From Nitriliruptoraceae bacterium (GTDB lineage: Bacteria > Actinomycetota > Nitriliruptoria > Nitriliruptorales > Nitriliruptoraceae), in NCBI GenBank assembly GCA_003554005.1, contig PWEU01000042.1:1-43605 (forward strand): a DNA stretch of 43,605 bases. Reading direction: 5' to 3'. The notes beneath the pieces were generated by a model. The model had not been told where the DNA came from. It searched no databases and saw nothing but the letters and a program-made list of their open reading frames with translations. Both the position numbers and the translations under genes were made by a program. Position 1 is the first letter of the stretch. The number at the start of each line of letters is the position of its first letter. Below are positions 25,141 through 32,808 of this stretch, one piece after another.

Positions 25141-26355
25141 TCAGCGTCGACCCAACGCCGAGGCCGCACGGTCGAGCCGTCGCTCGAGCTGCTGCCGCCA
25201 GGTCGGCTCCTGCGCCCGGTGGGCGCTGGTCGCCAGGCCGATCCACGAGGCCGCGATGGCCCGCGCGAGGGGGTCGATCCCGACCACCTCGGCGTAGGCG
25301 TCCTGGACCTCCCGGGCGTACCGATGGGCCATCCCGGTGATCCGGGGATCGAGGACGCCGGTGGCCTCAAGGTGCGCGATCAGGTTGCCCGCGTCGTGGG
25401 CGAGGTAGCCTTGACCCGCACCGTCGACGTCGAGGACGCCGGTGATCCGACCGTCGGTGCCGAGCAGGAGCTGGCCGGGGTGCAGGTCGCCGTGGACACC
25501 CACGAGCGGCGCCTCGAGGTCCGCCGCCGCGGCCGCCACCTCGGCGATCTCCTCCGCGCGTGCGGGCAGGAGATCGGACAGCAGCGCCACGTGGCGGACG
25601 GGATCGGCGAAGGCCCTCGGATCCCGCGAGCCCTGCACCCCGCTCGACGCGAACCGCTGGGACAGTGCGAGCAACGCGTCCGGCGCCGGCAGCGGGGCTC
25701 CGGCACGCAGTGCCTCCGCGATGGTCGGACCGGCCAGGGCCTCGATAGCGATGATCCCCTGCTGCTCCGCCAGCCCGACCAGCCCCGGCACGGGCAGCCC
25801 CGCTGCGGTGAGCTGGCGATGCCGCCGCGCCACGGAGCGGGCACGCGGCGCCGGGAGCACCTTGAGGTACAGCACCCGGCCGCTCACCGGCCCCTGGACC
25901 CGGACCTCGATCACGGCTCGACGTGTGGGGCGGTAGGCCCGTGTCCGCAGGGTCACGACACCGGGTGCCGCTCCGAGCTGGTCCAGCAGCTCACGCACAC
26001 GCTCCGGCGAGATCGCCGAGGGGAGGCCCGGCAGGTAGGGATCGAAGGGGAAGCGCCACACGCCGACCTCGAGGTCCCCGGCTGACAGGACGAAGGCACC
26101 CTCGGGGTAGCCGCGCACGTCGACGTGGGTGACCAGGAGGACCTCCAGGCGCTGGTCATCGACGGCGAGGACGGCCTCGTGCATCACCGAGCGGCTGCGC
26201 GCGGGGCGGTGGTGGACGTTGCGGATCTCTGTGGAGATCAAGCGGCCACCTGCCGCCCGGGTCGCCGTCGACAGCAGCGAGCGTTCCTGTGCCGGCGTCA
26301 GCACTGCAGGCTCGCTCGTGACGTGCGCAGCGGGTGGAGAGGTCGGGTCGGCCAC
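25141..26355 (-). CDS. Aminoglycoside-phosphotransferase-fold (APH/CHK-like) protein
   Basis: 404 residues, cytoplasmic. C-terminal lobe shows the APH/choline-kinase-type catalytic loop VHGDLHPGQLLL (about 285-296; Gln replaces the usual Asn) and metal-binding VLDVDGAG (about 303). The N-lobe (about 150-200) includes the beta strand RVLYLKVLP with a candidate ATP-binding Lys. The first 130 residues form an extra domain beginning LLSTATRAAGGRLISTEIRN. Small molecules or proteins are possible substrates. GTG at 26355 has gaggagg upstream. It diverges from the response regulator across a shared 117-base region with repeated CTGAGG half-sites, so it probably belongs to the same regulon. The open frame upstream of 26355 only shadows the response-regulator gene. 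Confidence 0.85.
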   Translation of the reverse strand: MADPTSPPAAHVTSEPAVLTPAQERSLLSTATRAAGGRLISTEIRNVHHRPARSRSVMHEAVLAVDDQRLEVLLVTHVDVRGYPEGAFVLSAGDLEVGVWRFPFDPYLPGLPSAISPERVRELLDQLGAAPGVVTLRTRAYRPTRRAVIEVRVQGPVSGRVLYLKVLPAPRARSVARRHRQLTAAGLPVPGLVGLAEQQGIIAIEALAGPTIAEALRAGAPLPAPDALLALSQRFASSGVQGSRDPRAFADPVRHVALLSDLLPARAEEIAEVAAAAADLEAPLVGVHGDLHPGQLLLGTDGRITGVLDVDGAGQGYLAHDAGNLIAHLEATGVLDPRITGMAHRYAREVQDAYAEVVGIDPLARAIAASWIGLATSAHRAQEPTWRQQLERRLDRAASALGRR

Positions 26356-26392
26356 GATGCCTCCTCGGGCGGCCGCAGAGTGAGACGTCGAG

Positions 26393-26430
26393 GTGAGCCG
26401 AGACTGAGGACAAGCTGAGGGTTCCCTCAG
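26393..26430. promoter_or_regulatory. Operator array in the phosphotransferase/response-regulator promoter
   Basis: Direct half-sites GTGAGC (26393), CTGAGG (26404) and CTGAGG (26415) are spaced exactly 11 bases apart. The last is also the left arm of the palindrome CTGAGGG-TT-CCCTCAG (26415-26430). Helical-turn spacing of direct repeats is typical for OmpR/PhoB-family regulators. Confidence 0.65.
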
Positions 26431-26472
26431 GCAACGGCCCCCCGACCCGTCGTCTGGGGCACACTGACCGCC

Positions 26473-27129
26473 ATGAACGTACTGATCGTCGAGGACGAAA
26501 CCCGGATCGCCGCCTTCGTGGAGCGGGGACTTCGGGCCGAAGGCTTCACGGTCCCCACCGCGAACGACGGATCGACCGGGTTCGCGCTCGCCTGCAACGA
26601 GCAGGTCGACCTCGTCATCCTCGATCTCAAGCTGCCGGAGCTGTCCGGTGAACAGGTCCTGGCAAGGCTGCGCGAACGGCGGGCCGACGTACCGGTGATC
26701 GTTCTCACCGCCAAGGACGCGATCGACGACCGCGTCCGCAACCTCAACGCCGGCGCGGACGACTACCTGACCAAGCCCTTCAGCTTCGCCGAGCTGCTCG
26801 CCCGGGTGCACGCTCGGCTGCGTGCCCGTGATCAGAGCGCCTCGGCGGCACTGCAGCTGAGCGGGGTCACGCTGGACCTGCACCGTCGCACCGTGACCGT
26901 GGAGGACCGTCGGATCGAACTGACCGCCAGGGAGTTCGCCCTGCTGGAGACCTTCATGCGCCACCCGGGCCAGGTGCTCTCCCAGGTCCAGCTCATGGAC
27001 AGGGTGTGGGGCTACGACTTCGAGCCAGGCTCCAACGTGGTCGAGGTCTACGTGGGGTACCTGCGCCGCAAGGTCGGCAAGCACCGCATCGAGACGGTGC
27101 GCGGCGCCGGTTACCGGTTCGTCCCGTGA
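26473..27129 (+). CDS. OmpR/PhoB-family response regulator
   Basis: 218 residues. Receiver domain (1-115) with acidic pocket VEDE, phospho-acceptor Asp in LVILDLKLP, Thr in VLTAKD and Lys in YLTKPFSF. Winged-helix DNA-binding domain (125-218) ends VEVYVGYLRRKVGKHRIETVRGAGYRFVP. ATG at 26473 has no Shine-Dalgarno sequence; a weak CACACT -10-like box 7 bases upstream allows a leaderless transcript. Its GTGA overlap couples it to the sensor kinase gene. The operator array upstream suggests autoregulation and control of the divergent phosphotransferase. Confidence 0.97.
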   Translation: MNVLIVEDETRIAAFVERGLRAEGFTVPTANDGSTGFALACNEQVDLVILDLKLPELSGEQVLARLRERRADVPVIVLTAKDAIDDRVRNLNAGADDYLTKPFSFAELLARVHARLRARDQSASAALQLSGVTLDLHRRTVTVEDRRIELTAREFALLETFMRHPGQVLSQVQLMDRVWGYDFEPGSNVVEVYVGYLRRKVGKHRIETVRGAGYRFVP

Positions 27130-28715
27130 GTTGGCGTCGGTCCGCCGACGAGCCGCGCCGCACGCCGTGGCGGTGGCTCAGGGTGCGCGTGCCGGCGACC
27201 GCGATGGTCGTGTTCGCCGTCAGCCTCGCCGTGGCGGCGATCCTCGCCTACGAGCTGCTGCTCCAGGACGGCCGCTCCGACACCGAGGTCGTGCTCGCCC
27301 GGGAGCACGAGCGCTTCGAGCGATCGATCGCGGCGCTCCTGCTCGAGGCGCGCGACGACGAGCCGACCGCCGACGACCGAGCCGTGCTGGAGGAGGCGGT
27401 CCGCCGCTACCTGCAGCTGAACCCGAGCACCCCGTCCTACTGGACCATCGTCACCTTCGACGACGGGCTTCGGCTCGCCGCGAGCAACGGCCCGCCCGAG
27501 CTGGAGCCGCTGTTCGCCGCCCGCACCCTGCCGAGCGGAGCGTTGAACACGCGAGAGGTGATCGATACAGGCACCCCCGCCGGCGAGATCCTGACGTCCT
27601 CGGCACCCATCATCCTGGGCGACGAGCCGCTGGCGACGCTGCAGATCGTGGCCCCGATGGCTCCGGTCCGAGCCGAAGCCAGGGAGGCCGCGTACCTCGT
27701 GGCCGCGGCGGCGGGCGCGTCCCTGCTGGTCGGCGGGGGGCTGCTGGCAGCAACCCTGTGGCGGGCGCTCGCCCCCCTGGGAGATCTCGCCGCGACCGCA
27801 CGCTCCACCGAGCTCCGACGCCTGGACGCCCGGGTCGAGGAGCCCGACTCGGGCGACGAGGTGGCGCTGCTCGCCTCCGAGTTCAACGGGATGTTGGAGC
27901 GGCTCGCGGCGGCGACGCGTCAGCAGCAGGAGTTCCTCGCCAGCGTCGGACACGAGCTGCGCACCCCCATCACGATCGCGCGAGGCAACCTGGAGCTGCT
28001 GACCACCGTCGACCGCGACGATCCCGCCGCCGTGGCGGAGACCGTGGCCATCGTCCACGACGAGCTCGGCCGGATGGGACGGCTCGTCGAAGACCTGATG
28101 ACCTTCGCCCGCGTGCGCACCCCGGACTTCATCCGCCCCCGGGCGCTGGACCTGGTGTCCTGGTTCGAGGAGCTCGAGCTCAAGCTCCAGTCCACGCCGA
28201 TCGGTCGTCAGGTCCGGATCGTCCCACCGCCACCGGTGAACCTGCACGCCGATCCCGACCGGCTGACCCAGGCGGTGCTGAACCTGACGACCAACGCCGC
28301 CGTGCACAACCACGCGGACACGCCCATCCGGATCCGGGCGGTGCTCGACGCGCAGCACCAGCAGCTGCTGCTCGTGGTGGAGGACGAGGGCAGCGGCATC
28401 GACCCGGGGATCCTGGACGAGGTGTTCGCGCCCTTCGTCCGGGCCGGTGACGCCCGGGACTCGACCGGTCTGGGGCTCGCGGTGGTCCACGCCGTGGTGA
28501 CCGCGCACGGTGGTCGGATCGACGTCCGCTCCGAGCCCACCGGCACCGTGGTCACCATGACGCTGCCGTGCTCGGGGACCAGCGACGCCCCTGGAGCGAG
28601 CACGGACACCGCGGTGCTCCGGGTGGCCGAGCTGACGGCCGGATCGCCCCCCGCACAGCTACCGGCCACAGCCCAGGTCGCCTCGCGACGACACGACCGG
28701 CAGAACCGGAGCTGA
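27126..28715 (+). CDS. Sensor histidine kinase of the two-component system
   Basis: 529 residues. TM1 about 24-46, an extracytoplasmic sensor of about 140 residues (with YWTIVTFDDGLRLAASNGP), TM2 (YLVAAAAGASLLVGGGLLAA), HAMP, HisKA with phospho-acceptor His in SVGHELRTPITIARGNLE, and HATPase_c with NLTTNAAVHN, DEGSGIDPG and GLGLAVVHAVV. The asparagine box reads TTNAAVHN rather than the usual xxNAxKY. About 50 residues follow the catalytic domain, with no known domain. GTG at 27126 overlaps the regulator stop (GTGA). The exported protein gene follows after 1 base. Confidence 0.96.
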   Translation: MSWRRSADEPRRTPWRWLRVRVPATAMVVFAVSLAVAAILAYELLLQDGRSDTEVVLAREHERFERSIAALLLEARDDEPTADDRAVLEEAVRRYLQLNPSTPSYWTIVTFDDGLRLAASNGPPELEPLFAARTLPSGALNTREVIDTGTPAGEILTSSAPIILGDEPLATLQIVAPMAPVRAEAREAAYLVAAAAGASLLVGGGLLAATLWRALAPLGDLAATARSTELRRLDARVEEPDSGDEVALLASEFNGMLERLAAATRQQQEFLASVGHELRTPITIARGNLELLTTVDRDDPAAVAETVAIVHDELGRMGRLVEDLMTFARVRTPDFIRPRALDLVSWFEELELKLQSTPIGRQVRIVPPPPVNLHADPDRLTQAVLNLTTNAAVHNHADTPIRIRAVLDAQHQQLLLVVEDEGSGIDPGILDEVFAPFVRAGDARDSTGLGLAVVHAVVTAHGGRIDVRSEPTGTVVTMTLPCSGTSDAPGASTDTAVLRVAELTAGSPPAQLPATAQVASRRHDRQNRS

Positions 28716-28716
28716 G

Positions 28717-29160
28717 ATGGACACGCCCCGTCGCTGGCAGGTCGCCAGCATCGCGACCGCGGTCGCCGGCCTCGGGCTCGGCAGCCTCCTGGTCGGGCGG
28801 TCACCGAGCGTGGAGGTGGCCCCGATCAACCTCGACACGGCTCTGGTCGCCGCCGCCGAGCAACGTCCGACGAGGGACCTGCTGCTGCCCGACCCGGTCG
28901 AGATCGTGACGCCCGAGATCCGGGAGGACCAGGTCGATCCGACGCCGACGGTGACCAGCGTGGAGAGCCCCGATCCAGTCCCCTCGCCGCCGTCCCGGAC
29001 GGAGCAGCCGGCGCGGTCCGGGCCCGCGCCCACAGCCCCCGTGGCCCCGCCCGACAGCAGCAGCTCCCCCGAGTCGATCGGCTCGGTCGACTCGACCGGC
29101 TCGGTCGACTCGACCGGCTCGGTCGATTCGGTCGACAGCGTCAGCTCCGTGAGCGACTGA
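28717..29160 (+). CDS. Membrane-anchored Ser/Asp-rich exported protein with SVDSVSSVSD tail
   Basis: 147 residues. Short basic N-terminus (MDTPRRWQ), one hydrophobic segment (about 9-27) acting as signal anchor, then a Pro/Glu-rich extracytoplasmic stretch and repeats SVDSTGSVDSTGSVDSVDS. The last ten residues, SVDSVSSVSD, are nearly those of the protein at 24556-25086. The ATG lies 1 base after the sensor-kinase stop with ggag upstream, so this is the third gene of the two-component operon and a good candidate for the sensed or controlled envelope factor. Its end overlaps the proB end by 20 bases on the opposite strand. Function unknown. Confidence 0.82.
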   Translation: MDTPRRWQVASIATAVAGLGLGSLLVGRSPSVEVAPINLDTALVAAAEQRPTRDLLLPDPVEIVTPEIREDQVDPTPTVTSVESPDPVPSPPSRTEQPARSGPAPTAPVAPPDSSSSPESIGSVDSTGSVDSTGSVDSVDSVSSVSD

Positions 29161-30271
29161 GCACCACCAGGTCGTCACGGTGTATCACCTCGCGGGCATA
29201 CCCGGTCCCGAGCGACTCCACCGCGACCGCGGTCGACCGGCCGGCCAGCCGGACCACGTCGGCGACGTCGTAGTTGCTCAGACCGCGCGCCACCACCTCG
29301 CCGTCCGGGTCGAGGACCTCGACCGCGTCCCCCACCCCGAACCGACCGTCGGCGCGGGTGACGCCGACCGCCAGGAGCGACACCCCGCGGGAGCGCAGCG
29401 CCACCGCGGCTCCGGCATCGACGTGGATCCGGCCGTGGACCCGCAGCGCATAGCCGATCCACAACCGCCGGGCCTCGACCCGGTGGGCAGCGGCGACGAA
29501 CCACGTGCCGACCTCCTCGCCGTCGAGGACCTCGCGCAGCACGTCGGGCCGGCGTGCGTCGGCGATCACCGTGTGCGCCGCCGAAGCGACGGCCACACGG
29601 GCCGATCCCACCTTCGTGCGCATCCCTCCCGACCCGACGTAGGACCCGACCCCACCGATGCGCTCGAGGTCGAGCTCCTCGACGTCGTCGACCCGCGGCA
29701 CCAGCTGCGCCACGGGATCGTGGGGGTCACGGTCGTACAACCCCGGCACGTCGGACAGCAGCGCGAGCAGGTCGCCGTCCAGCATCGAGGTGACCAGAGC
29801 GGCGAGGGGGTCGTTGTCGCCGTAGGACAGCTCGTCGGTGGCCACCGCGTCGTTCTCGTTGATGATCGGGACCGCACCGAGGTCGAGGAGGCGCTGCAGC
29901 GCCGTGCGAGCGTTCAGGTACCGGCCGCGATGGACGAAGTCGTCCTGGCTCAGCAGGATCTGGGCGGCGGTCAGACCGTGCCCGGTGAGGATGCGCTGGT
30001 AGGCGTGGATCAGCTCGCCCTGCCCCACCGCCGCAGCCGCCTGCAGGGTGGGTAGGTCCAGCGGCCGCCGTTCGAGGCCGAGGAGCCCCATGCCGGCCGC
30101 CACCGCACCGGAGGACACGAGCACGACACGGGTGCCGGCCGCGTGGGATGCGACGACCTGGTCGGCCAGACGGGCAACCTGTGCCTCGTCGAGGCGACCG
30201 TCGGTCCCGCGCAGGCTGGAGGATCCGCCCTTGACCACCGCCAACCGTGGGCGCGGGAAACGAGGCGTCAC
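29141..30271 (-). CDS. proB: Glutamate 5-kinase with PUA domain
   Basis: 376 residues. Phosphorylates L-glutamate in the first step of proline synthesis. N-terminal amino-acid-kinase domain with VVKGGSSSL (ATP-binding), VSSGAVAAGM, INENDAVAT and GVGSYVGSGGMRTKVGSA. C-terminal PUA domain (about 280-370) with GYALRVHGRIHVDAGA. The usual glycine-rich VKIGS reads VVKGGSSS. GTG at 30271 overlaps the obgE stop (GTGA). proA, which normally follows, is not in this window. The end overlaps the convergent exported-protein gene by 20 bases. Confidence 0.97.
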   Translation of the reverse strand: MTPRFPRPRLAVVKGGSSSLRGTDGRLDEAQVARLADQVVASHAAGTRVVLVSSGAVAAGMGLLGLERRPLDLPTLQAAAAVGQGELIHAYQRILTGHGLTAAQILLSQDDFVHRGRYLNARTALQRLLDLGAVPIINENDAVATDELSYGDNDPLAALVTSMLDGDLLALLSDVPGLYDRDPHDPVAQLVPRVDDVEELDLERIGGVGSYVGSGGMRTKVGSARVAVASAAHTVIADARRPDVLREVLDGEEVGTWFVAAAHRVEARRLWIGYALRVHGRIHVDAGAAVALRSRGVSLLAVGVTRADGRFGVGDAVEVLDPDGEVVARGLSNYDVADVVRLAGRSTAVAVESLGTGYAREVIHRDDLVVLSRSRS

Positions 30272-31707
30272 GACGTGGCCCCTTCCTCGACGTCACCGTC
30301 CCCGGGGGCGGGCACGTCGAGCCCGTCCTGATCGTCCTGCTCGCCGGCCAGCAGGGCGGCTCGCTCGTCCGGGGGCAGGTCGTCCAGTTCGGGCTCGAAG
30401 GCGAACACCGCGCCGCCGATCACCACGTCGTCACCGGAACGCGCCCCGGCTCGGGCCAGCGCCCGGTCCACCCCGGCCCGTCGCATGCGGCCCTGGAGGT
30501 AGCGCACCGCACCGAGGTCCTCGAGCGGAAGCATCTGCACCCAGCGTTCCACCCGGCGACCGACCACGTGGAAGGCGCCGTCGTCGCCCCGCTGGACGGT
30601 GAAGTCGGGCCCTCCCGGAGCGAGCTGGATCAGCACCTCCTCGTCGACCGGTTCCTCACTGCGGAGCCCGACGCGTACCCGCTCCTCGGCCACGAGCCGG
30701 CCGAGCCGGAAGCGCAGCGGCTCCAGCCCGGCGCCGGTGAGCGCGGAGATCTCCAGCACGTCCTCGCCCTGAGCCTCCAGCCGCTCGCGGACCAGCTCCG
30801 CCATCGCCTGGCCGTCGGGGAGATCCAGCTTGTTGAGCACCACGACCTGCGGGCGATCCAGCAGCCCGGGGTCGTGCCGCGCGAGCTCACCGCGCAGGAC
30901 GGCGAGGTCCTCGACGGGGTCACGGTCGGGGTCGGTCGGGGCCGCGTCGAGGACGTGGAGCAGCACCAGGCAGCGCTCGATGTGGCGCAGGAACCGGGTC
31001 CCGAGCCCCTTCCCGTCGGCGGCGCCCTCGATCAGACCCGGGACGTCCGCGAGGACGACGTCGATCGGGGTGCCATCTGCGGTGTCGCCACCACGCATCA
31101 CCCCGAGGTGAGGGGTGAGGGTGGTGAAGGGCCAGGCCTCGATGCGGGGCCGCGCGGAGGACAACCGGGAGACCAGCGAGGACTTGCCCACCGAGGGGTA
31201 GCCGACCAGGCCGACGTCGGCGATCAGCTTCAGTTCCAGCAGCAGGGAGCGCTCGTCCACCCGTTCGCCACGCTCGCGGAAGCGGGGCAAGCGGCGGTGG
31301 CGGTTCATGAAGGCGGCGTTGCCGCGGCCGCCGCGCCCACCCTCGGCGCCCAGGGCCCGCTGCCCGTCCCGCACGAGGTCGGCGAGCACCGTACCGGTGT
31401 CGCGATCACGCACCACGGTGCCGACCGGCACCGCGATCACGTGGTCCCGCCCACGCTCACCGGTCCGCAGCATGCCGGCCCCGTGGCCGCCGTCCCCGCC
31501 CTGTCGGTGGGGGGAGCGGTGCAGGTCCAGCAGGGAGGTCACGTTGCGATCGGCGACCAGGACCACGTCCCCACCGGCACCACCATCGCCACCGTCGGGG
31601 CCACCCCGCGGCACGTGCTTCTCGCGGCGGAAGGACACCGAGCCATCACCGCCGTCACCGCCGCGCACGTGGATCGTGCACTCGTCGATGAAGCTGGCGG
31701 ACTCCAC
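30268..31707 (-). CDS. obgE: Obg/CgtA family GTPase
   Basis: 479 residues from GTG 31707. Ribosome-associated GTPase in 50S maturation and stress response. Obg fold (FIDECTIHVRGGDGGDG, PRGGPDGGDGGAGGDV); G domain with GYPSVGKSS (G1), DVPGLIEGA (G3), NKLD (G4) and SAL (G5). The OCT domain follows (FTVQRGDDGAFHVVGRRVERW), then an acidic tail. GTG 31707 is favoured by ggag about 7 bases upstream and the family-like opening VESASFIDECTI; a GTG at 31755 would add 16 low-complexity residues. Between rpmA and proB in one operon. Confidence 0.97.
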   Translation of the reverse strand: MESASFIDECTIHVRGGDGGDGSVSFRREKHVPRGGPDGGDGGAGGDVVLVADRNVTSLLDLHRSPHRQGGDGGHGAGMLRTGERGRDHVIAVPVGTVVRDRDTGTVLADLVRDGQRALGAEGGRGGRGNAAFMNRHRRLPRFRERGERVDERSLLLELKLIADVGLVGYPSVGKSSLVSRLSSARPRIEAWPFTTLTPHLGVMRGGDTADGTPIDVVLADVPGLIEGAADGKGLGTRFLRHIERCLVLLHVLDAAPTDPDRDPVEDLAVLRGELARHDPGLLDRPQVVVLNKLDLPDGQAMAELVRERLEAQGEDVLEISALTGAGLEPLRFRLGRLVAEERVRVGLRSEEPVDEEVLIQLAPGGPDFTVQRGDDGAFHVVGRRVERWVQMLPLEDLGAVRYLQGRMRRAGVDRALARAGARSGDDVVIGGAVFAFEPELDDLPPDERAALLAGEQDDQDGLDVPAPGDGDVEEGATS

Positions 31708-31791
31708 GGTCGGCTCCGGGTCGGGTGCTGGTGGTGACGAGACGAGGGCGGCCACGGGGCCGCCCTCGGTCCAGTTCGGTCGTGGCGCCGG

Positions 31792-32049
31792 TCAGGCGTC
31801 GACCGGGTCCACGTTCGCGGTGGTCCGGGTGCGCGTCTTGTGGAAGCGAACGGAACCGTCGACGAGCGCGAACAGCGTGTCGTCGCCACCCCGTCCGACG
31901 TTGTCGCCGGGGTGGACCTTCGTCCCACGCTGGCGCACGATGATGCTGCCGGCGGAGACGGCTTCACCGCCGAAACGCTTCACGCCGAGTCGCTTGGCGT
32001 TGGAGTCGCGGCCGTTGTTGGAGGAGCCGCCACCCTTCTTGGTCGACAT
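31792..32049 (-). CDS. rpmA: 50S ribosomal protein L27
   Basis: 85 residues, the usual length. N-terminus MSTKKGGGSSNNGRDSNAKR is the part of L27 that reaches the peptidyl-transferase centre. IIVRQRGTKVHPGDNVGRG and LFALVDGSVRF are family signatures. It starts 1 base after the rplU stop; the gaggag ribosome binding site lies inside the rplU end. Confidence 0.99.
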   Translation of the reverse strand: MSTKKGGGSSNNGRDSNAKRLGVKRFGGEAVSAGSIIVRQRGTKVHPGDNVGRGGDDTLFALVDGSVRFHKTRTRTTANVDPVDA

Positions 32050-32050
32050 G

Positions 32051-32353
32051 TCAGATCTCCTCGATCCGGATGATCGTGTGGTGCTGGCGGTGGCCGCGGC
32101 GCTTGCGCTGCCGCGACTTGTTCTTGTAGGTGAACACGCGCAGGTGCTGGCCGCGCTCATGACCGGTGATGGTGGCCGAGACACTGCGTCCGGCCAGTTC
32201 GCCGCCGGTGGTGACGGCCCCCGCGTCGTCCACGACCATCACGGGCCGAAGGTCCACGGAGTCGCCGATGTCGCCGACGAGCTTCTCGACGGTGAGCTGC
32301 TGGCCGGGCTCGACCCGGTACTGCTTCCCACCGGTGCTGATGACCGCGTACAC
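32051..32353 (-). CDS. rplU: 50S ribosomal protein L21
   Basis: 100 residues. Begins VYAVISTGGKQYRVEPGQQL and ends FTYKNKSRQRKRRGHRQHHT, matching the 23S-binding Lys/Arg-rich C-terminal motif. GTG at 32353 has aggag 6 bases upstream. First gene of rplU-rpmA-obgE-proB, with a strong promoter at 32584-32613 and a leader of about 225 bases. Confidence 0.99.
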   Translation of the reverse strand: MYAVISTGGKQYRVEPGQQLTVEKLVGDIGDSVDLRPVMVVDDAGAVTTGGELAGRSVSATITGHERGQHLRVFTYKNKSRQRKRRGHRQHHTIIRIEEI

Positions 32354-32808
32354 GGCTGGCTCCTGTCGTTCCTCGGGCTCGTTCTCCCGCACCGTCCCCT
32401 GGGCCTGGCGCGTGACGCGCGACCGGTTGGGGTCCGCTCCCCGCGGGCGCTCCAGCGAGGTGCGGCGGAGGCGGACGCCGGCGATGGTGCGGTGTGCCAC
32501 GCTCGTGCGCAACATCGGGACTGGTCGTGGAACGAGGTGTTCGGGGCGCACACCGACCACAGCCGGTCCGGCGCCGAGCGGGGAAGGTACCGCCGCGGGG
32601 GCCGGGTGGTCAACCGCCGCGCAGCACCAGGCGCCCGACGCACGGGACCGGGGACGCGACCGAACGGTCCGTCCGCCGCCGCCCGACCGGTCGGGCACCC
32701 TGGGGACGGCGTCGCGGCGACTGCGGTGGACCGACGCCTCCGTCGCCGCGACACGCCGACCGTTCCGACTCCCCGACCGACGCGACGCCCCCGCTCACGG
32801 AGCAGACC
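32354..32808. other. 455-base divergent region with the rplU leader
   Basis: No protein gene or tRNA seen. It carries the rplU promoter (32584-32613) and its long leader. The right part (32614-32808) is the upstream region of the ferredoxin-like gene and shows no clear TAnnnT box. Confidence 0.6.
32584..32613 (-). promoter_or_regulatory. Promoter of the rplU-rpmA-obgE-proB operon
   Basis: Minus-strand TTGACC (32613-32608), 18-base spacer, TACCTT (32589-32584). This is the best sigma-70-like match in the window. Predicted start near 32577, giving a leader of about 225 bases before the GTG at 32353. Confidence 0.6.

Noticed and set aside
24556..29160. The 24.5-29.2 kb block considered as a mobile island
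   Set aside because: No integrase, transposase, tRNA, att-like direct repeats or composition shift were seen at its edges.
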